The notes beneath the pieces were generated by a model, which had not been told where the DNA came from, did not search any database, and saw only the letters and a list, made by a program, of their open reading frames with translations. Positions 12,105 to 20,731 of a stretch of DNA of 64,000 nucleotides are shown here, piece by piece. Numbering within the stretch: the stretch's first letter is position 1; the number at the start of each line of letters is the position of its first letter. The DNA comes from Cupriavidus sp. MP-37 (GTDB taxonomy: Bacteria > Pseudomonadota > Gammaproteobacteria > Burkholderiales > Burkholderiaceae): assembly GCF_020618415.1 (NCBI RefSeq), contig NZ_CP085344.1:705001-769000 (forward strand), in the 5' to 3' direction. The translations under genes and the position numbers were made by a program.

Positions 12105-13162
12105 ACGCCACCGCACTGCAATCCCGCCCGATGACCGAACCCGCCGGGCAAGAAGGCGCCACGCCCGCTGCGCCGATTCTCGAACTGCGCGGCGTGTCCA
12201 AGCGCTTCGTCAAGTCGCTCGATGCCGCGGCGCGCATCGCCAACCTGTTCGGCGCGCATGCGCGCGAAGAGGTGGTGCACGCGGTCGACCGCGTCGACCT
12301 GAGCATTCGCGCCGGCGAGGTGGTGGGGCTGGTGGGCGAATCCGGCTGTGGCAAGTCCACGCTCGGGCGCATGGCCGTGGGCCTGCACTCGCTGACCGAG
12401 GGCGAGCGCCTGTGGCGCGGCATCAACCTGGACCACCTGCCGCCCGACAAGCGCCGCGAAAAGCAGCTGGCGATCCAGATGATCTTCCAGGACCCGTATG
12501 CCTCGCTGAACCCGCGGCTGCGCGTGCTCGATATCGTCGGCGAGGCACCGGTGGTGCATGGCCTGGTGGAGCGCGGCGCGCAGAAGGGCTATGTCGAAGA
12601 CATGCTGGTGCGCGTCGGCATGGACCCGACCGTGCTGCGCCGCTTTCCGCACCAGTTCTCCGGCGGGCAGCGGGCGCGCATCGGCATTGCGCGCGCGCTG
12701 GCGGTGAAGCCCGAGTTCCTGGTCTGCGACGAATCGGTGGCGGCACTGGACGTGTCGATCCAGGCTCAGGTGCTGAACCTGTTCATGCGCCTGCGCGAAG
12801 AGCTGAACCTGACCTACCTGTTCATCAGCCATGACCTGGGCGTGGTCAAGCACATCAGCGACCGCGTGGTGATCATGTACCTGGGACGGGTGGTCGAATC
12901 CGCGCCGACCGAAGACGTGTTCGCCGCACCCAACCACCCCTATACGCAAGCGCTGCTGGCGGAGGCGCCCAAGCTGGAGGTGGCGCGCAAGACCTATGTC
13001 GCGATCCGCGGCGAGATCCCATCGCCGCTGCACCCGCCGAGCGGCTGCCATTTCCATCCGCGCTGCCCGCACGCGATGCCGCGTTGCCGGGAAGAGCAGC
13101 CGCTGCTCAAGGAGATCGCGCCGATGCGGTTCTCGGCGTGTCATTTGAATGACATGAAGTAG
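12101..13162 (+). CDS. dppF: Peptide ABC transporter ATP-binding protein (DppF type)
   Basis: A 353-aa second ATPase. It has Walker A GESGCGKST, Q-loop FQDPYASLNPRLRV, signature FSGGQRARIGIARALA, Walker B FLVCDESVAALD and switch His ISHDLG. The C-terminal CHFHPRCPHAMPRC is the OppF/DppF cysteine motif. The start at 12101 overlaps the dppD stop (ATGA) and follows AGGAGGC. An Ala/Pro-rich N-terminal stretch of about 20 residues precedes the ABC domain. It completes a binding protein/2 permease/2 ATPase importer. Confidence 0.92.
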   Translation: MNATALQSRPMTEPAGQEGATPAAPILELRGVSKRFVKSLDAAARIANLFGAHAREEVVHAVDRVDLSIRAGEVVGLVGESGCGKSTLGRMAVGLHSLTEGERLWRGINLDHLPPDKRREKQLAIQMIFQDPYASLNPRLRVLDIVGEAPVVHGLVERGAQKGYVEDMLVRVGMDPTVLRRFPHQFSGGQRARIGIARALAVKPEFLVCDESVAALDVSIQAQVLNLFMRLREELNLTYLFISHDLGVVKHISDRVVIMYLGRVVESAPTEDVFAAPNHPYTQALLAEAPKLEVARKTYVAIRGEIPSPLHPPSGCHFHPRCPHAMPRCREEQPLLKEIAPMRFSACHLNDMK

Positions 13163-13179
13163 AGGCTACGACGATCGCA

Positions 13180-13322
13180 CTGGTTTTCTCCCATCTCCCG
13201 CTTGCGGGAGAGGGGCAGGGGGTGAGGGCAGGCGCGTGATGAGCGTTGTCGTGCATCGCTTCGTTGAAACGCCCGCCCTCACCCCCGCCCCTCTCCCATA
13301 AATGGGAGAGGGGAGAAAACCA
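13180..13322. repeat. 143-bp nested inverted repeat of the CTCTCCC/GGGAGAG type
   Basis: The outer ends CTGGTTTTCTC (13180-13190) and GAGAAAACCAG (13312-13322) are exact inverted copies. Inside, each half carries its own hairpin: CTCCCGCTTGCGGGAG on the left and CTCTCCCATAAATGGGAGAG on the right. GCCCTCACCCCC on the right is the inverse of GGGGGTGAGGGC on the left. It sits at the end of the dpp operon, facing the convergent binding-protein gene, so it may also stop transcription from both sides. A related half element is at 50266-50311. Confidence 0.85.
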
Positions 13323-13340
13323 GCGTTCACGGGGCTCGCG

Positions 13341-14537
13341 TCAACGAATCACCTGCCCCTTCGAATTGATGATCGTCATCTCCACGAACTTCGAGCCGAC
13401 GTGGTTCTCCGGCGTGAAGTTGACGATAAACCCGCCCAGGTCGTAGTTGCGCATCGATTCCAGCGCGGTCACCAGCTTCTCGCGCGTCAAATCCTTGCCG
13501 GCGCGGCGCAGGCCTTCGGTGAAGGTCTTGGCGGCGATAAAGCCCTCGATGCTGGCGTAGTCGAATTCGCTGGGCTTGCCCGCGGCCTGCAGCAGGCGCA
13601 GGTATTCGCGCACGATCGGCAGCGTGGCGTTGCCGGGGTGCGGCATCACCTGCGAGATGATCACGCCGCTGCCCTGCGCGCCGACCACGTTGGCCAGCGC
13701 CTGCGTGCCGACGAAGGACACGTTGTAGAATTGGCCGTTGTAGCCGCGGCGCAGCGCTTCCTTGACGAAGGCGCCGGCGGTGCGGTAGGCGCTGATCATG
13801 ACCACGGCGTCGGGCTTGGCTTTCATCGAGCCCTGCATGGCGTCGCCGATTTCCGTGGTGTTGCGCACCACCGGTTCGCGCGCGACGATCTGCACGCCGC
13901 TGTCGGGCGCGGCCTTGAGCGCGCGCTCGAGCCCGTCCAGGCCGGCCTTGCCGTAGGCGTCCTCGTTGTAGACCACGGCCACGCGCTTGAGCCCGGTGGT
14001 CTGGATCTGGCGCAGGATGGCCGCGGTTTCCTCGTTGTAGCCGGCGCGCACATGGAACACGTAGCGGCTGCGCGGCTCGCGCAGCGACTGCGCGCCGGTG
14101 TACGGACCGAAGAACGGCACCCTGGCCTGGATCGCGAGCGGCAGCGCCGCCTGACTGGTCGGCGTGCCGACATAGCCGAACAGGGCGAAGACGCGGTCTT
14201 CCTCGATCAGCTTGCGGGTGTTCTTGGCCGCCGGTTCGGGCTCGTAGTAGTCGTCCAGCGCCTGGAGCCGGATCTTGCGCCCGTGGATGCCGCCCTGCTG
14301 GTTGATGTGGTCGAAATACAGCAGCGCGCCCGAGTTCATCTGCTTGCCAAGCACGGCGGTCGGGCCAGTCAGCGCGGCGGACTGGCCCAGCAGGATGGTG
14401 TCGGCGGTGACGCCGTGCTCGGATGTGGTGGTGGCGGCGTTTGCCGCAAAAGCGGCGCAGCACGCGCCGCCCATGCCGATGGCGCACGCCACCAGCAGGC
14501 CGGCAAGCCGGCCCTTGACCCCGGATCGGAAAGACAT
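13341..14537 (-). CDS. Branched-chain amino-acid type ABC binding protein
   Basis: A 398-aa periplasmic binding protein of the LivJ/LivK class (Peripla_BP_6). The Sec signal ends around CCAAFAANA. The mature protein starts TADTILLGQSAALTGP, typical of this class, followed by GGIHGRKIRLQALDDYYEP and VFALFGYVGTPTSQAALP. ATG 14537 is chosen over the longer frame to 14804 because it gives the signal peptide and is preceded by GGGGGG. No permease or ATPase genes are next to it, so it is an orphan receptor; the ligand may be an amino acid, amide or aromatic acid. Confidence 0.88.
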   Translation of the reverse strand: MSFRSGVKGRLAGLLVACAIGMGGACCAAFAANAATTTSEHGVTADTILLGQSAALTGPTAVLGKQMNSGALLYFDHINQQGGIHGRKIRLQALDDYYEPEPAAKNTRKLIEEDRVFALFGYVGTPTSQAALPLAIQARVPFFGPYTGAQSLREPRSRYVFHVRAGYNEETAAILRQIQTTGLKRVAVVYNEDAYGKAGLDGLERALKAAPDSGVQIVAREPVVRNTTEIGDAMQGSMKAKPDAVVMISAYRTAGAFVKEALRRGYNGQFYNVSFVGTQALANVVGAQGSGVIISQVMPHPGNATLPIVREYLRLLQAAGKPSEFDYASIEGFIAAKTFTEGLRRAGKDLTREKLVTALESMRNYDLGGFIVNFTPENHVGSKFVEMTIINSKGQVIR

Positions 14538-14824
14538 AAACCCCCCGCGAATGATGGTTCGGTTACCCGTTCGCCGCGTTGGCCGGTCTGCGCCGGCGAG
14601 CTGCTGGATCGTGCGGCATGGTGCGCGTCGCGGTCTCTGCCGCGAGCGCGCCGGCACATCATAATCGAATACAATCGGGACGAGATACTCCCCGCCGCCG
14701 CCACGCACGCCCGGGGAAGCGCCGCCCGCTGGCGCGACGCAGGCGCCGCCACCCGCCGCCTGCGCCGGCATCTCCCATTCCGTACGACCGAACGAAAACA
14801 ACACATCCCCCGCCCGGAGACCCC

Positions 14825-16933
14825 ATGGCTTCCCGCATCGTCCGCGCCGCCTGCCCGCATGACTGTCCCGATACTTGTGCCTTGCTCGTCACCGTCGAGG
14901 ACGGCCGCGCCGTCAAGGTGGCGGGCGATCCCGACCATCCCGGCACGCAGGGCGTGCTGTGCACCAAGGTGTCGCGCTACACCGAGCGCACCTACCACCC
15001 GGACCGCCTGCTGACGCCGATGAAGCGCGTCGGCAAGAAGGGCGAGGGCAAGTTCGCGCCGATCTCCTGGGATGAGGCGCTCGACACCATCGCCAGCCGC
15101 CTGCAGGCGATCGCCGCGCGCGATCCGCAGGCGATCGTGCCGTACAGCTATGCCGGCACCATGGGGCTGGTGCAGGGCGAAAGCATGGCGGCGCGCTTCT
15201 TCAACAAGCTGGGCGCGTCGCGGCTGGACCGCACCATCTGCGCCAGCGCCGGCGCCACCGCGCTGCGCTACACCTACGGCGCCAGCGTCGGCATGGACAT
15301 GGAGCATGTGGTCGATGCCAGGCTGGTGATCATCTGGGGCGGCAACCCGATCGCCTCCAACCTGCATTTCTGGACCCGTGCGCAGGAGGCCAAGCGGCGC
15401 GGCGCCACGCTGGTGGCGATCGACCCGTACCGCTCGCTCAGCGCCGAGAAGTGCCACCGCCATATCGCGCCGATGCCTGGCACCGACGGCGCGCTGGCGC
15501 TGGCGATGATGCACGTGCTGATCCGCGACGGCCTGCTCGACCACGACTACATCGAACGCCACACCGTGGGCTTCGAGGCGCTGCGCGAGCGCGCGCAGGC
15601 GTATCCGCCGGCGCGCGCCGCCGAGATCTGCGGCATCCCGGTCGAGGACATCGAATGGCTGGCCGGGCTCTACGGCCAGCTGGCGGTGCGCGAGCGCCAG
15701 CCGGTGGCGATCCGGCTGAACTACGGCATGCAGCGCGTGCACGGCGGCGGCCAGGCGGTGCGCGCGGTGGCGTGCCTGCCGTCGCTGGTGGGCGCGTGGC
15801 GCCATCCGGCGGGTGGGCTGCAGCTGTCGACCTCGGGCTTCTTCCCTATCAACGAAGCCGCGCTGCAGCGCCCGGACCTGCTGCCGGGATGGCCGCAGCA
15901 ACTGCCGCGCCTGGTCAACATGAGCACCATCGGCGATGCCTTGCTGGCCGAAGCCGCGCCCGGCGCGCCGCGCATCGAGGCGGTGGTGGTCTACAACAGC
16001 AACCCGGTGGCGGTGGCGCCGGAATCCGGCAAGGTCGCCGCGGGCTTCGCGCGCGAGGACCTGTTCACGGTGGTGCTGGAGCACTTCCGCACCGACACCG
16101 CCGACTATGCCGACATCATCCTGCCCGCGACCACGCAGCTCGAGCACACCGACGTGCACAAGGCCTACGGCCATACCTATTTCCTGGCCAACAACGCCGC
16201 CATCGCGCCGCTGGGCCAGGCCCTGCCCAACACCGAGATCTTCCGCCGGCTGGCGCAGCGCATGGGCTTTACCGACCCCTGCTTTGCCGACAGCGACGAG
16301 GCCATCGCCGCGCAGGCCATCCTGCCGGACGATGCGCGCGCGGCCGGAATCAGCTGGGAAGCGCTGAAAGCGCAGGGCTGGCAGAAGCTGGCGCTGCCGG
16401 CGGCGCCGTTCGCCGAGGGCGGCTTTCCGACACCATCGGGCAAGTGTCAGCTCTATTCGGAGCCGATGGCGCGCGACGGCTTCGATCCGCTGCCCGACTA
16501 CGTGCCGCAGTACGAAGCGCCGCAGACCGCGCCGGAACTGGCGGCGCGCTATCCGCTGGCGATGATCTCGCCGCCGGCGCGCAATTTCCTCAACAGCTCG
16601 TTCGTCAACGTCGACAGCCTGCGCGCCACCGAGGGCGAGCCGCACCTGGACCTCCATCCGGCCGACGCCGCCGAGCGCGGCATCGTGCACGGCGCGCTGG
16701 TGCGCGCCTTCAATGACCGCGGCAGCATGGTGGCGCGCGCGCGCGTCACCGATCGGGCCCGGCGCGGGCTGGTGGTGGGGCTGTCGATCTGGTGGAAGAA
16801 GCTCGCGCCCGATGGCAAGAACGCCAATGAGCTGACCAGCCAGCGCCTGACCGACCTGGGCCGGGCGCCGGTGTTCTACGACTGCCTGGTGCAGGTCGAA
16901 GCCTGCGCGCAAGGGGCAGTCGAGGCGGCATGA
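14825..16933 (+). CDS. Molybdopterin oxidoreductase with an N-terminal [4Fe-4S] site
   Basis: A 702-aa protein of the DMSO-reductase superfamily. Cys10, Cys14, Cys18 (ACPHDCPDTC) and Cys46 (GVLC) form the N-terminal [4Fe-4S] motif. GWD-type segment ISWDEALDTIASRL and the molybdopterin-binding blocks VIIWGGNPIASN, IAPMPGTDGALALAM and the C-terminal MoCo-binding domain (PPARNFLNSSFVN, DAAERGIVHGALVRAFNDRG) are present. There is no Tat signal, so it is predicted cytoplasmic. The substrate is not deducible; related proteins include formate dehydrogenase-like and thiosulfate/polysulfide-reductase-like enzymes. It is divergent from the orphan binding protein and its stop overlaps the aminopeptidase start. 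Confidence 0.88.
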   Translation: MASRIVRAACPHDCPDTCALLVTVEDGRAVKVAGDPDHPGTQGVLCTKVSRYTERTYHPDRLLTPMKRVGKKGEGKFAPISWDEALDTIASRLQAIAARDPQAIVPYSYAGTMGLVQGESMAARFFNKLGASRLDRTICASAGATALRYTYGASVGMDMEHVVDARLVIIWGGNPIASNLHFWTRAQEAKRRGATLVAIDPYRSLSAEKCHRHIAPMPGTDGALALAMMHVLIRDGLLDHDYIERHTVGFEALRERAQAYPPARAAEICGIPVEDIEWLAGLYGQLAVRERQPVAIRLNYGMQRVHGGGQAVRAVACLPSLVGAWRHPAGGLQLSTSGFFPINEAALQRPDLLPGWPQQLPRLVNMSTIGDALLAEAAPGAPRIEAVVVYNSNPVAVAPESGKVAAGFAREDLFTVVLEHFRTDTADYADIILPATTQLEHTDVHKAYGHTYFLANNAAIAPLGQALPNTEIFRRLAQRMGFTDPCFADSDEAIAAQAILPDDARAAGISWEALKAQGWQKLALPAAPFAEGGFPTPSGKCQLYSEPMARDGFDPLPDYVPQYEAPQTAPELAARYPLAMISPPARNFLNSSFVNVDSLRATEGEPHLDLHPADAAERGIVHGALVRAFNDRGSMVARARVTDRARRGLVVGLSIWWKKLAPDGKNANELTSQRLTDLGRAPVFYDCLVQVEACAQGAVEAA

Positions 16934-18063
16934 CGCGCCCGCGCGGCTGCCGCGGCTGGGCGGCACTCGTGGGGGCGGCGGCGCTGACGGCCCTGGTGCT
17001 GCTGACGGCGGGATGCGAGGCGGTCGGCTACTACGCGCAGTCGATCGGCGGCCATCTCGGCGTGATGGCCCAGGCGCAGCCGCTGACCGACGCGATCGCC
17101 AGCGCGCGCGACGCCAACGATGCGCGCCTGGCCCAGCGGCTGGCGCTGGCCGGCCGCATGCGCGACTTTGCCTCGCGCGAGCTGAAGCTGCCCGACAACG
17201 GCAGCTACCGCCGCTACGCCAACCTGCACCGGCCCTATGTGGTGTGGAGCGTGTTCGCCACGCCGGAGCTGTCGATGGAGCTGCGCAAGTGGTGCTTCCC
17301 CATCGTCGGCTGCATCAGCTACCGCGGCTACTACGCCCAGTCCGACGCCGAGCAGTATGCGCAAGGCCTGCGCCGCGACGGGCTCGAGACCTATGTGGCC
17401 GGCGTCCCCGCCTATTCGACGCTGGGCTATTTCGATGACCCGCTGCTCAATACCTTCGTCTATCTGCCGGAGGGCGAGCTGGCGCGGCTGATCTTCCATG
17501 AACTGGCGCACCAGGTGGTGTACGTGCGCAACGACACCGCCTTCAACGAGTCCTTCGCCACCGCGGTGGAAGCCGCCGGCGTCGAGCGCTGGCTGGACCA
17601 GGACGCGTCGGAGGATGCGCGTATCAGCTACCGCCAGTACGATGCCCGGCGCCAGCAGTTCCGCGCGCTGCTGCTGGGCACGCGCGACCGGCTGGTGGCG
17701 CTGTACCAGACGCCGCTCGACGACGCCGCCAAGCGCGAGGGCAAGGCGAAGATCTTTGCCGACCTGCGTGCCGGCTATGCGCGGCTGCGTACCGAATGGG
17801 GCGGCTACAGCGGCTATGACCGCTGGTTCGACCAGCCGCTCACCAACGCCCACCTGGCCGCGGTGGCGACCTACCAGCAATGGGTGCCGGCCTTCACCGC
17901 GCTGCTGGCGCGCTGCGACGGCGACTGGCAGCGCTTCTATGCCGAGGCGCGCCGCATCGGCACGCTGCCTGCCGCCGAGCGCGAGGCGGCATTGCGCCGG
18001 CTGGCGCCGCCGGCCACCCGTACCGACACGCTGGCCGCGGGCGTCAAGGCAGCGGCCAACTAG
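16930..18063 (+). CDS. Lipoprotein aminopeptidase (COG4324/PF10023 family)
   Basis: A 377-aa predicted zinc metallopeptidase. The signal ends in a lipobox LTAGC with Cys29. The zinc motif HELAHQ is at residues 190-195, and the downstream NESFA glutamate at 207 fits the third ligand of a gluzincin. Other family blocks are WCFPIVGCISYRGYY and GVPAYSTLGYFDDPLL. It overlaps the oxidoreductase stop by ATGA, so the two are co-translated, although no functional link is known. It is probably attached to a membrane facing the periplasm; substrates are unknown. Confidence 0.88.
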   Translation: MTRPRGCRGWAALVGAAALTALVLLTAGCEAVGYYAQSIGGHLGVMAQAQPLTDAIASARDANDARLAQRLALAGRMRDFASRELKLPDNGSYRRYANLHRPYVVWSVFATPELSMELRKWCFPIVGCISYRGYYAQSDAEQYAQGLRRDGLETYVAGVPAYSTLGYFDDPLLNTFVYLPEGELARLIFHELAHQVVYVRNDTAFNESFATAVEAAGVERWLDQDASEDARISYRQYDARRQQFRALLLGTRDRLVALYQTPLDDAAKREGKAKIFADLRAGYARLRTEWGGYSGYDRWFDQPLTNAHLAAVATYQQWVPAFTALLARCDGDWQRFYAEARRIGTLPAAEREAALRRLAPPATRTDTLAAGVKAAAN

Positions 18064-18128
18064 GCCGCGGGCTGGCTTCGGGCGGCAACCCCGGTGCCGC
18101 GCCGATGTGCCCGTGCGAGAATGCCGTC

Positions 18129-18791
18129 ATGTCGATTGCTCCCAGATCCGAACCGCTGGCGCCGCCGTCGGGCGCGCCGACCGAGCCCCAGCCGGCCCGC
18201 CCGCATATCGCCGAGCGCCAGGAGGCGCGCCGCCGGCAGATCCTCGATACCGCCGCGCAGCTGTTCTACAGCAAGGGCTATCCCGGCATGACCATGAACG
18301 ACCTGTGCCGCGCGCTGGGCGTGACCAAGCCGGCGGTCTACTACTACTTCACTGACAAGTACGAGATCTTCGACATCCTGTGCCGGGAGTCGGCCCAGAC
18401 CTGCCTGCCGGTGATCCGCGAGACCGCGGACCCGGCGCAACCCGTCCAGGCGCGCCTGCACGCCTGCCTGCTGGAGATGGCGCGGCGCTGCATCGCTTGC
18501 CACGTGCCGGCCACGCTGAGCTTTCGCGACCGGCAGTACCTGCGCCCGGACACCGTGGCGTGGCTCGACAGCATGGCGCGGGACTTCTATCGCGACCTCT
18601 ATGCGCTGCTGGAAGAAGGCAAGCGCGACGGGGCGTTCGCCTTTGGCGACGCGCGCGTGACCGCGCATGCGATCGGCAGCGTGGTCGGCTTCCTGTACAC
18701 CTGGCACGAACCGGGGCGCACCGACCCCGAGACCCTGGCGCAGGAACTCGCGGCCAGCATGATGAAGCTGGTACTGCCCAGCGGCGGGTGA
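18129..18791 (+). CDS. TetR family transcriptional regulator
   Basis: A 220-aa one-domain-plus-ligand-pocket regulator. After a Pro/Ala-rich tail, the TetR helix-turn-helix occupies about residues 33-80: RRRQILDTAAQLFYSKGYPGMTMNDLC, then ALGVTKPAVYYYFTDKYEIF. The C-terminal half resembles TetR_C domains of fatty-acid or acyl-CoA responsive regulators only loosely. ATG 18129 is the best start; the frame is open further upstream within the preceding gene. It is 66 nt after the aminopeptidase and 188 nt before fadD, whose leader has candidate operators, so control of fadD is a plausible inference. Confidence 0.88.
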   Translation: MSIAPRSEPLAPPSGAPTEPQPARPHIAERQEARRRQILDTAAQLFYSKGYPGMTMNDLCRALGVTKPAVYYYFTDKYEIFDILCRESAQTCLPVIRETADPAQPVQARLHACLLEMARRCIACHVPATLSFRDRQYLRPDTVAWLDSMARDFYRDLYALLEEGKRDGAFAFGDARVTAHAIGSVVGFLYTWHEPGRTDPETLAQELAASMMKLVLPSGG

Positions 18792-18875
18792 GCGCGGCGC
18801 AGACACCTAGGGGTTATCCCGCTGCCGATGTCCGATCGGTGGCGCATAATGCTCGCGAGGGGCGCAAAGGATGGG

Positions 18876-18954
18876 CGAACGACCCTGAGGACTTCGTCTA
18901 AGTTGTTGTTTTAACCGGGGCGCACGTTTAGCATCTCGGCAAAATCGAACGACC
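18876..18954 (+). promoter_or_regulatory. fadD promoter and repeated CGAACGACC motif
   Basis: A candidate promoter has -35 TTGTTT at 18906-18911, a 17-nt spacer and -10 TAGCAT at 18929-18934. The 9-mer CGAACGACC occurs at 18876-18884 and again at 18946-18954, one copy upstream and one at or just after the expected start of transcription. The second copy extends to GAACGACCATTC, an imperfect dyad, as expected of a TetR-type operator. That the neighbouring TetR protein binds here is inference. Confidence 0.5.
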
Positions 18955-18979
18955 ATTCAGAAATTCAGGAGACGGTGCT

Positions 18980-20662
18980 ATGGAAAGAATTTGGCTGAAA
19001 CACTACCCGGCCGGCGTCCCTGCCGAGATCGATGCCAGCCAGTTCCGCTCGCTTGCCGCGCTGCTCGAGGCGTCTTTCCACACCTATGCCGACCGCAAGG
19101 CCTTCATCTGCATGGACAAGGCCATCACCTACGGCGAACTGGACCGGCTCTCGACCCATTTCGCCGCGTGGCTGCAGTCGCGCGGACTGCGTCCCGGCGC
19201 GCGCGTCGCCATCATGATGCCGAACGTGCTGCAGTACCCGGTGGTGCTGGCCGCGGTGCTGCGCGCGGGCTTCGTGGTGGTCAACGTCAACCCGCTCTAC
19301 ACCCCGCGCGAACTCGAGCACCAACTCAAGGACAGCGGCGCCGAAGCCATCGTGATCCTGGAGAACTTTGCCGCGACGCTGCAGCAGGTGCTGCCCCGGA
19401 CGCCGGTCAAGCACGTGGTGGTGGCCAGCATGGGCGACATGCTGGGCGGGCTGAAGGGCGCGATCGTCAATTTCGTCGTGCGCAACGTCAAGAAGATGGT
19501 GCCGGCGTGGGAGCTGCCCAACTGCGTGCGCTTCAACAGCGTGCTGGCCGAAGGCCGCAAGCTGACGCTGCAGCCGGCCACCACCGGGCCCGACGACATC
19601 GCCTTCCTGCAGTACACGGGCGGCACCACGGGGGTGTCCAAGGGCGCGGTGCTGCTGCACCGTAACGTGGTCGCCAACGTGCTGCAGTCCGAGGCCTGGA
19701 TGCAGCCGGCGCTGAACAAGGGCGCCCATATCGACCAGCCCATCACCATCACGGCGCTGCCGCTGTACCACATCTTCGCGCTGACGGTCTGCTGCCTGCT
19801 CGGCATGCGCAGCGGCGGCACCAGCGTGCTGATCCCGAATCCGCGCGACATCCCGGGCTTCATCAAGGAACTGCAGAAGTACAAGTTCAACATGTTCCCG
19901 GCTGTCAACACGCTCTACAACGCGCTGCTCAACCACCCCGACATCGGCAAGGTCGACTTCTCCGGCCTGCGCGTGGCCAACGGCGGCGGCATGGCGGTGC
20001 AGGAGGCGGTGGCCAAGCAATGGCTGGCCAAGACCGGCTGCCCCATCATCGAGGGCTACGGCCTGTCCGAGACCTCCCCTTCGGCCACCTGCAACCCGAC
20101 CGACACCGATGCGTTCTCCGGCACCATCGGCATGCCGCTGCCGTCGACCGAAGTCGTGATCCGCGACGACGACGGCAACGACGTGCCGCTGGGCCAGCCG
20201 GGCGAGATCTGCATCCGCGGCCCGCAGGTGATGGCCGGCTACTGGAACCGTCCCGACGAGACCGCCAAGGTCATGACGCCGGATGGCTTCTTCAAGACCG
20301 GCGATATCGGCATGATGGACGAGCGCGGCTATACCCGGATCGTCGACCGCAAGAAGGACATGATCCTGGTGTCGGGCTTCAACGTGTATCCGAACGAGGT
20401 CGAAGGCGTGGTGGCGGAGTGCCCGGGCGTGCTGGAAGTGGCGGCGGTCGGCGTGCCGGACACGCACTCGGGCGAGGTGGTCAAGCTGTTCGTGGTGAAG
20501 AAGGACCCGGCGCTGACCGAGGCCGACGTGATCGAATTCTGCAAGGAGCGCCTGACCGGCTACAAGCGGCCCAAGTACGTCGAGTTCCGCACCGAGCTGC
20601 CGAAGACCAACGTCGGCAAGATCCTGCGCCGCGAACTGCGCGACAGCCGCGCCGCAGCCTGA
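18980..20662 (+). CDS. fadD: Long-chain fatty acid-CoA ligase
   Basis: A 560-aa adenylate-forming enzyme that activates fatty acids to acyl-CoA with ATP, the entry step of beta-oxidation. The P-loop-like motif is YTGGTTGVSKGA, followed by YGLSETSP, the hinge region GFFKTGDIGMMDERGYTRIVDRKKDMI, and the C-terminal catalytic Lys in TNVGKILRREL. Length and the LTAL-like N-terminus (ASQFRSLAALLEASFHTYADRKAF) match proteobacterial FadD. CAGGAG gives the ribosome site. It is monocistronic and follows the TetR gene. Membrane-peripheral location is usual for the family. Confidence 0.93.
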   Translation: MERIWLKHYPAGVPAEIDASQFRSLAALLEASFHTYADRKAFICMDKAITYGELDRLSTHFAAWLQSRGLRPGARVAIMMPNVLQYPVVLAAVLRAGFVVVNVNPLYTPRELEHQLKDSGAEAIVILENFAATLQQVLPRTPVKHVVVASMGDMLGGLKGAIVNFVVRNVKKMVPAWELPNCVRFNSVLAEGRKLTLQPATTGPDDIAFLQYTGGTTGVSKGAVLLHRNVVANVLQSEAWMQPALNKGAHIDQPITITALPLYHIFALTVCCLLGMRSGGTSVLIPNPRDIPGFIKELQKYKFNMFPAVNTLYNALLNHPDIGKVDFSGLRVANGGGMAVQEAVAKQWLAKTGCPIIEGYGLSETSPSATCNPTDTDAFSGTIGMPLPSTEVVIRDDDGNDVPLGQPGEICIRGPQVMAGYWNRPDETAKVMTPDGFFKTGDIGMMDERGYTRIVDRKKDMILVSGFNVYPNEVEGVVAECPGVLEVAAVGVPDTHSGEVVKLFVVKKDPALTEADVIEFCKERLTGYKRPKYVEFRTELPKTNVGKILRRELRDSRAAA

Positions 20663-20681
20663 ACCCGGCGCCACGGAAACG

Positions 20682-20707
20682 ACAACGGCCTCCTCGGAGG
20701 CCGTTGT
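20682..20707. terminator. Hairpin between convergent fadD and lipoprotein gene
   Basis: A 12-bp perfect inverted repeat ACAACGGCCTCC/GGAGGCCGTTGT sits 19 nt after the fadD stop and 24 nt from the convergent gene. There is no T tract on either side, so intrinsic termination would be weak; it may still protect 3' ends or act with Rho. Confidence 0.55.
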
Positions 20708-20731
20708 GCATTCAGGCAGGGCAATGCCGGG

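Noticed and set aside
13180..13322. CRISPR array
   Set aside because: The repeats are inverted, not direct, lack uniform spacers and have no cas genes nearby.
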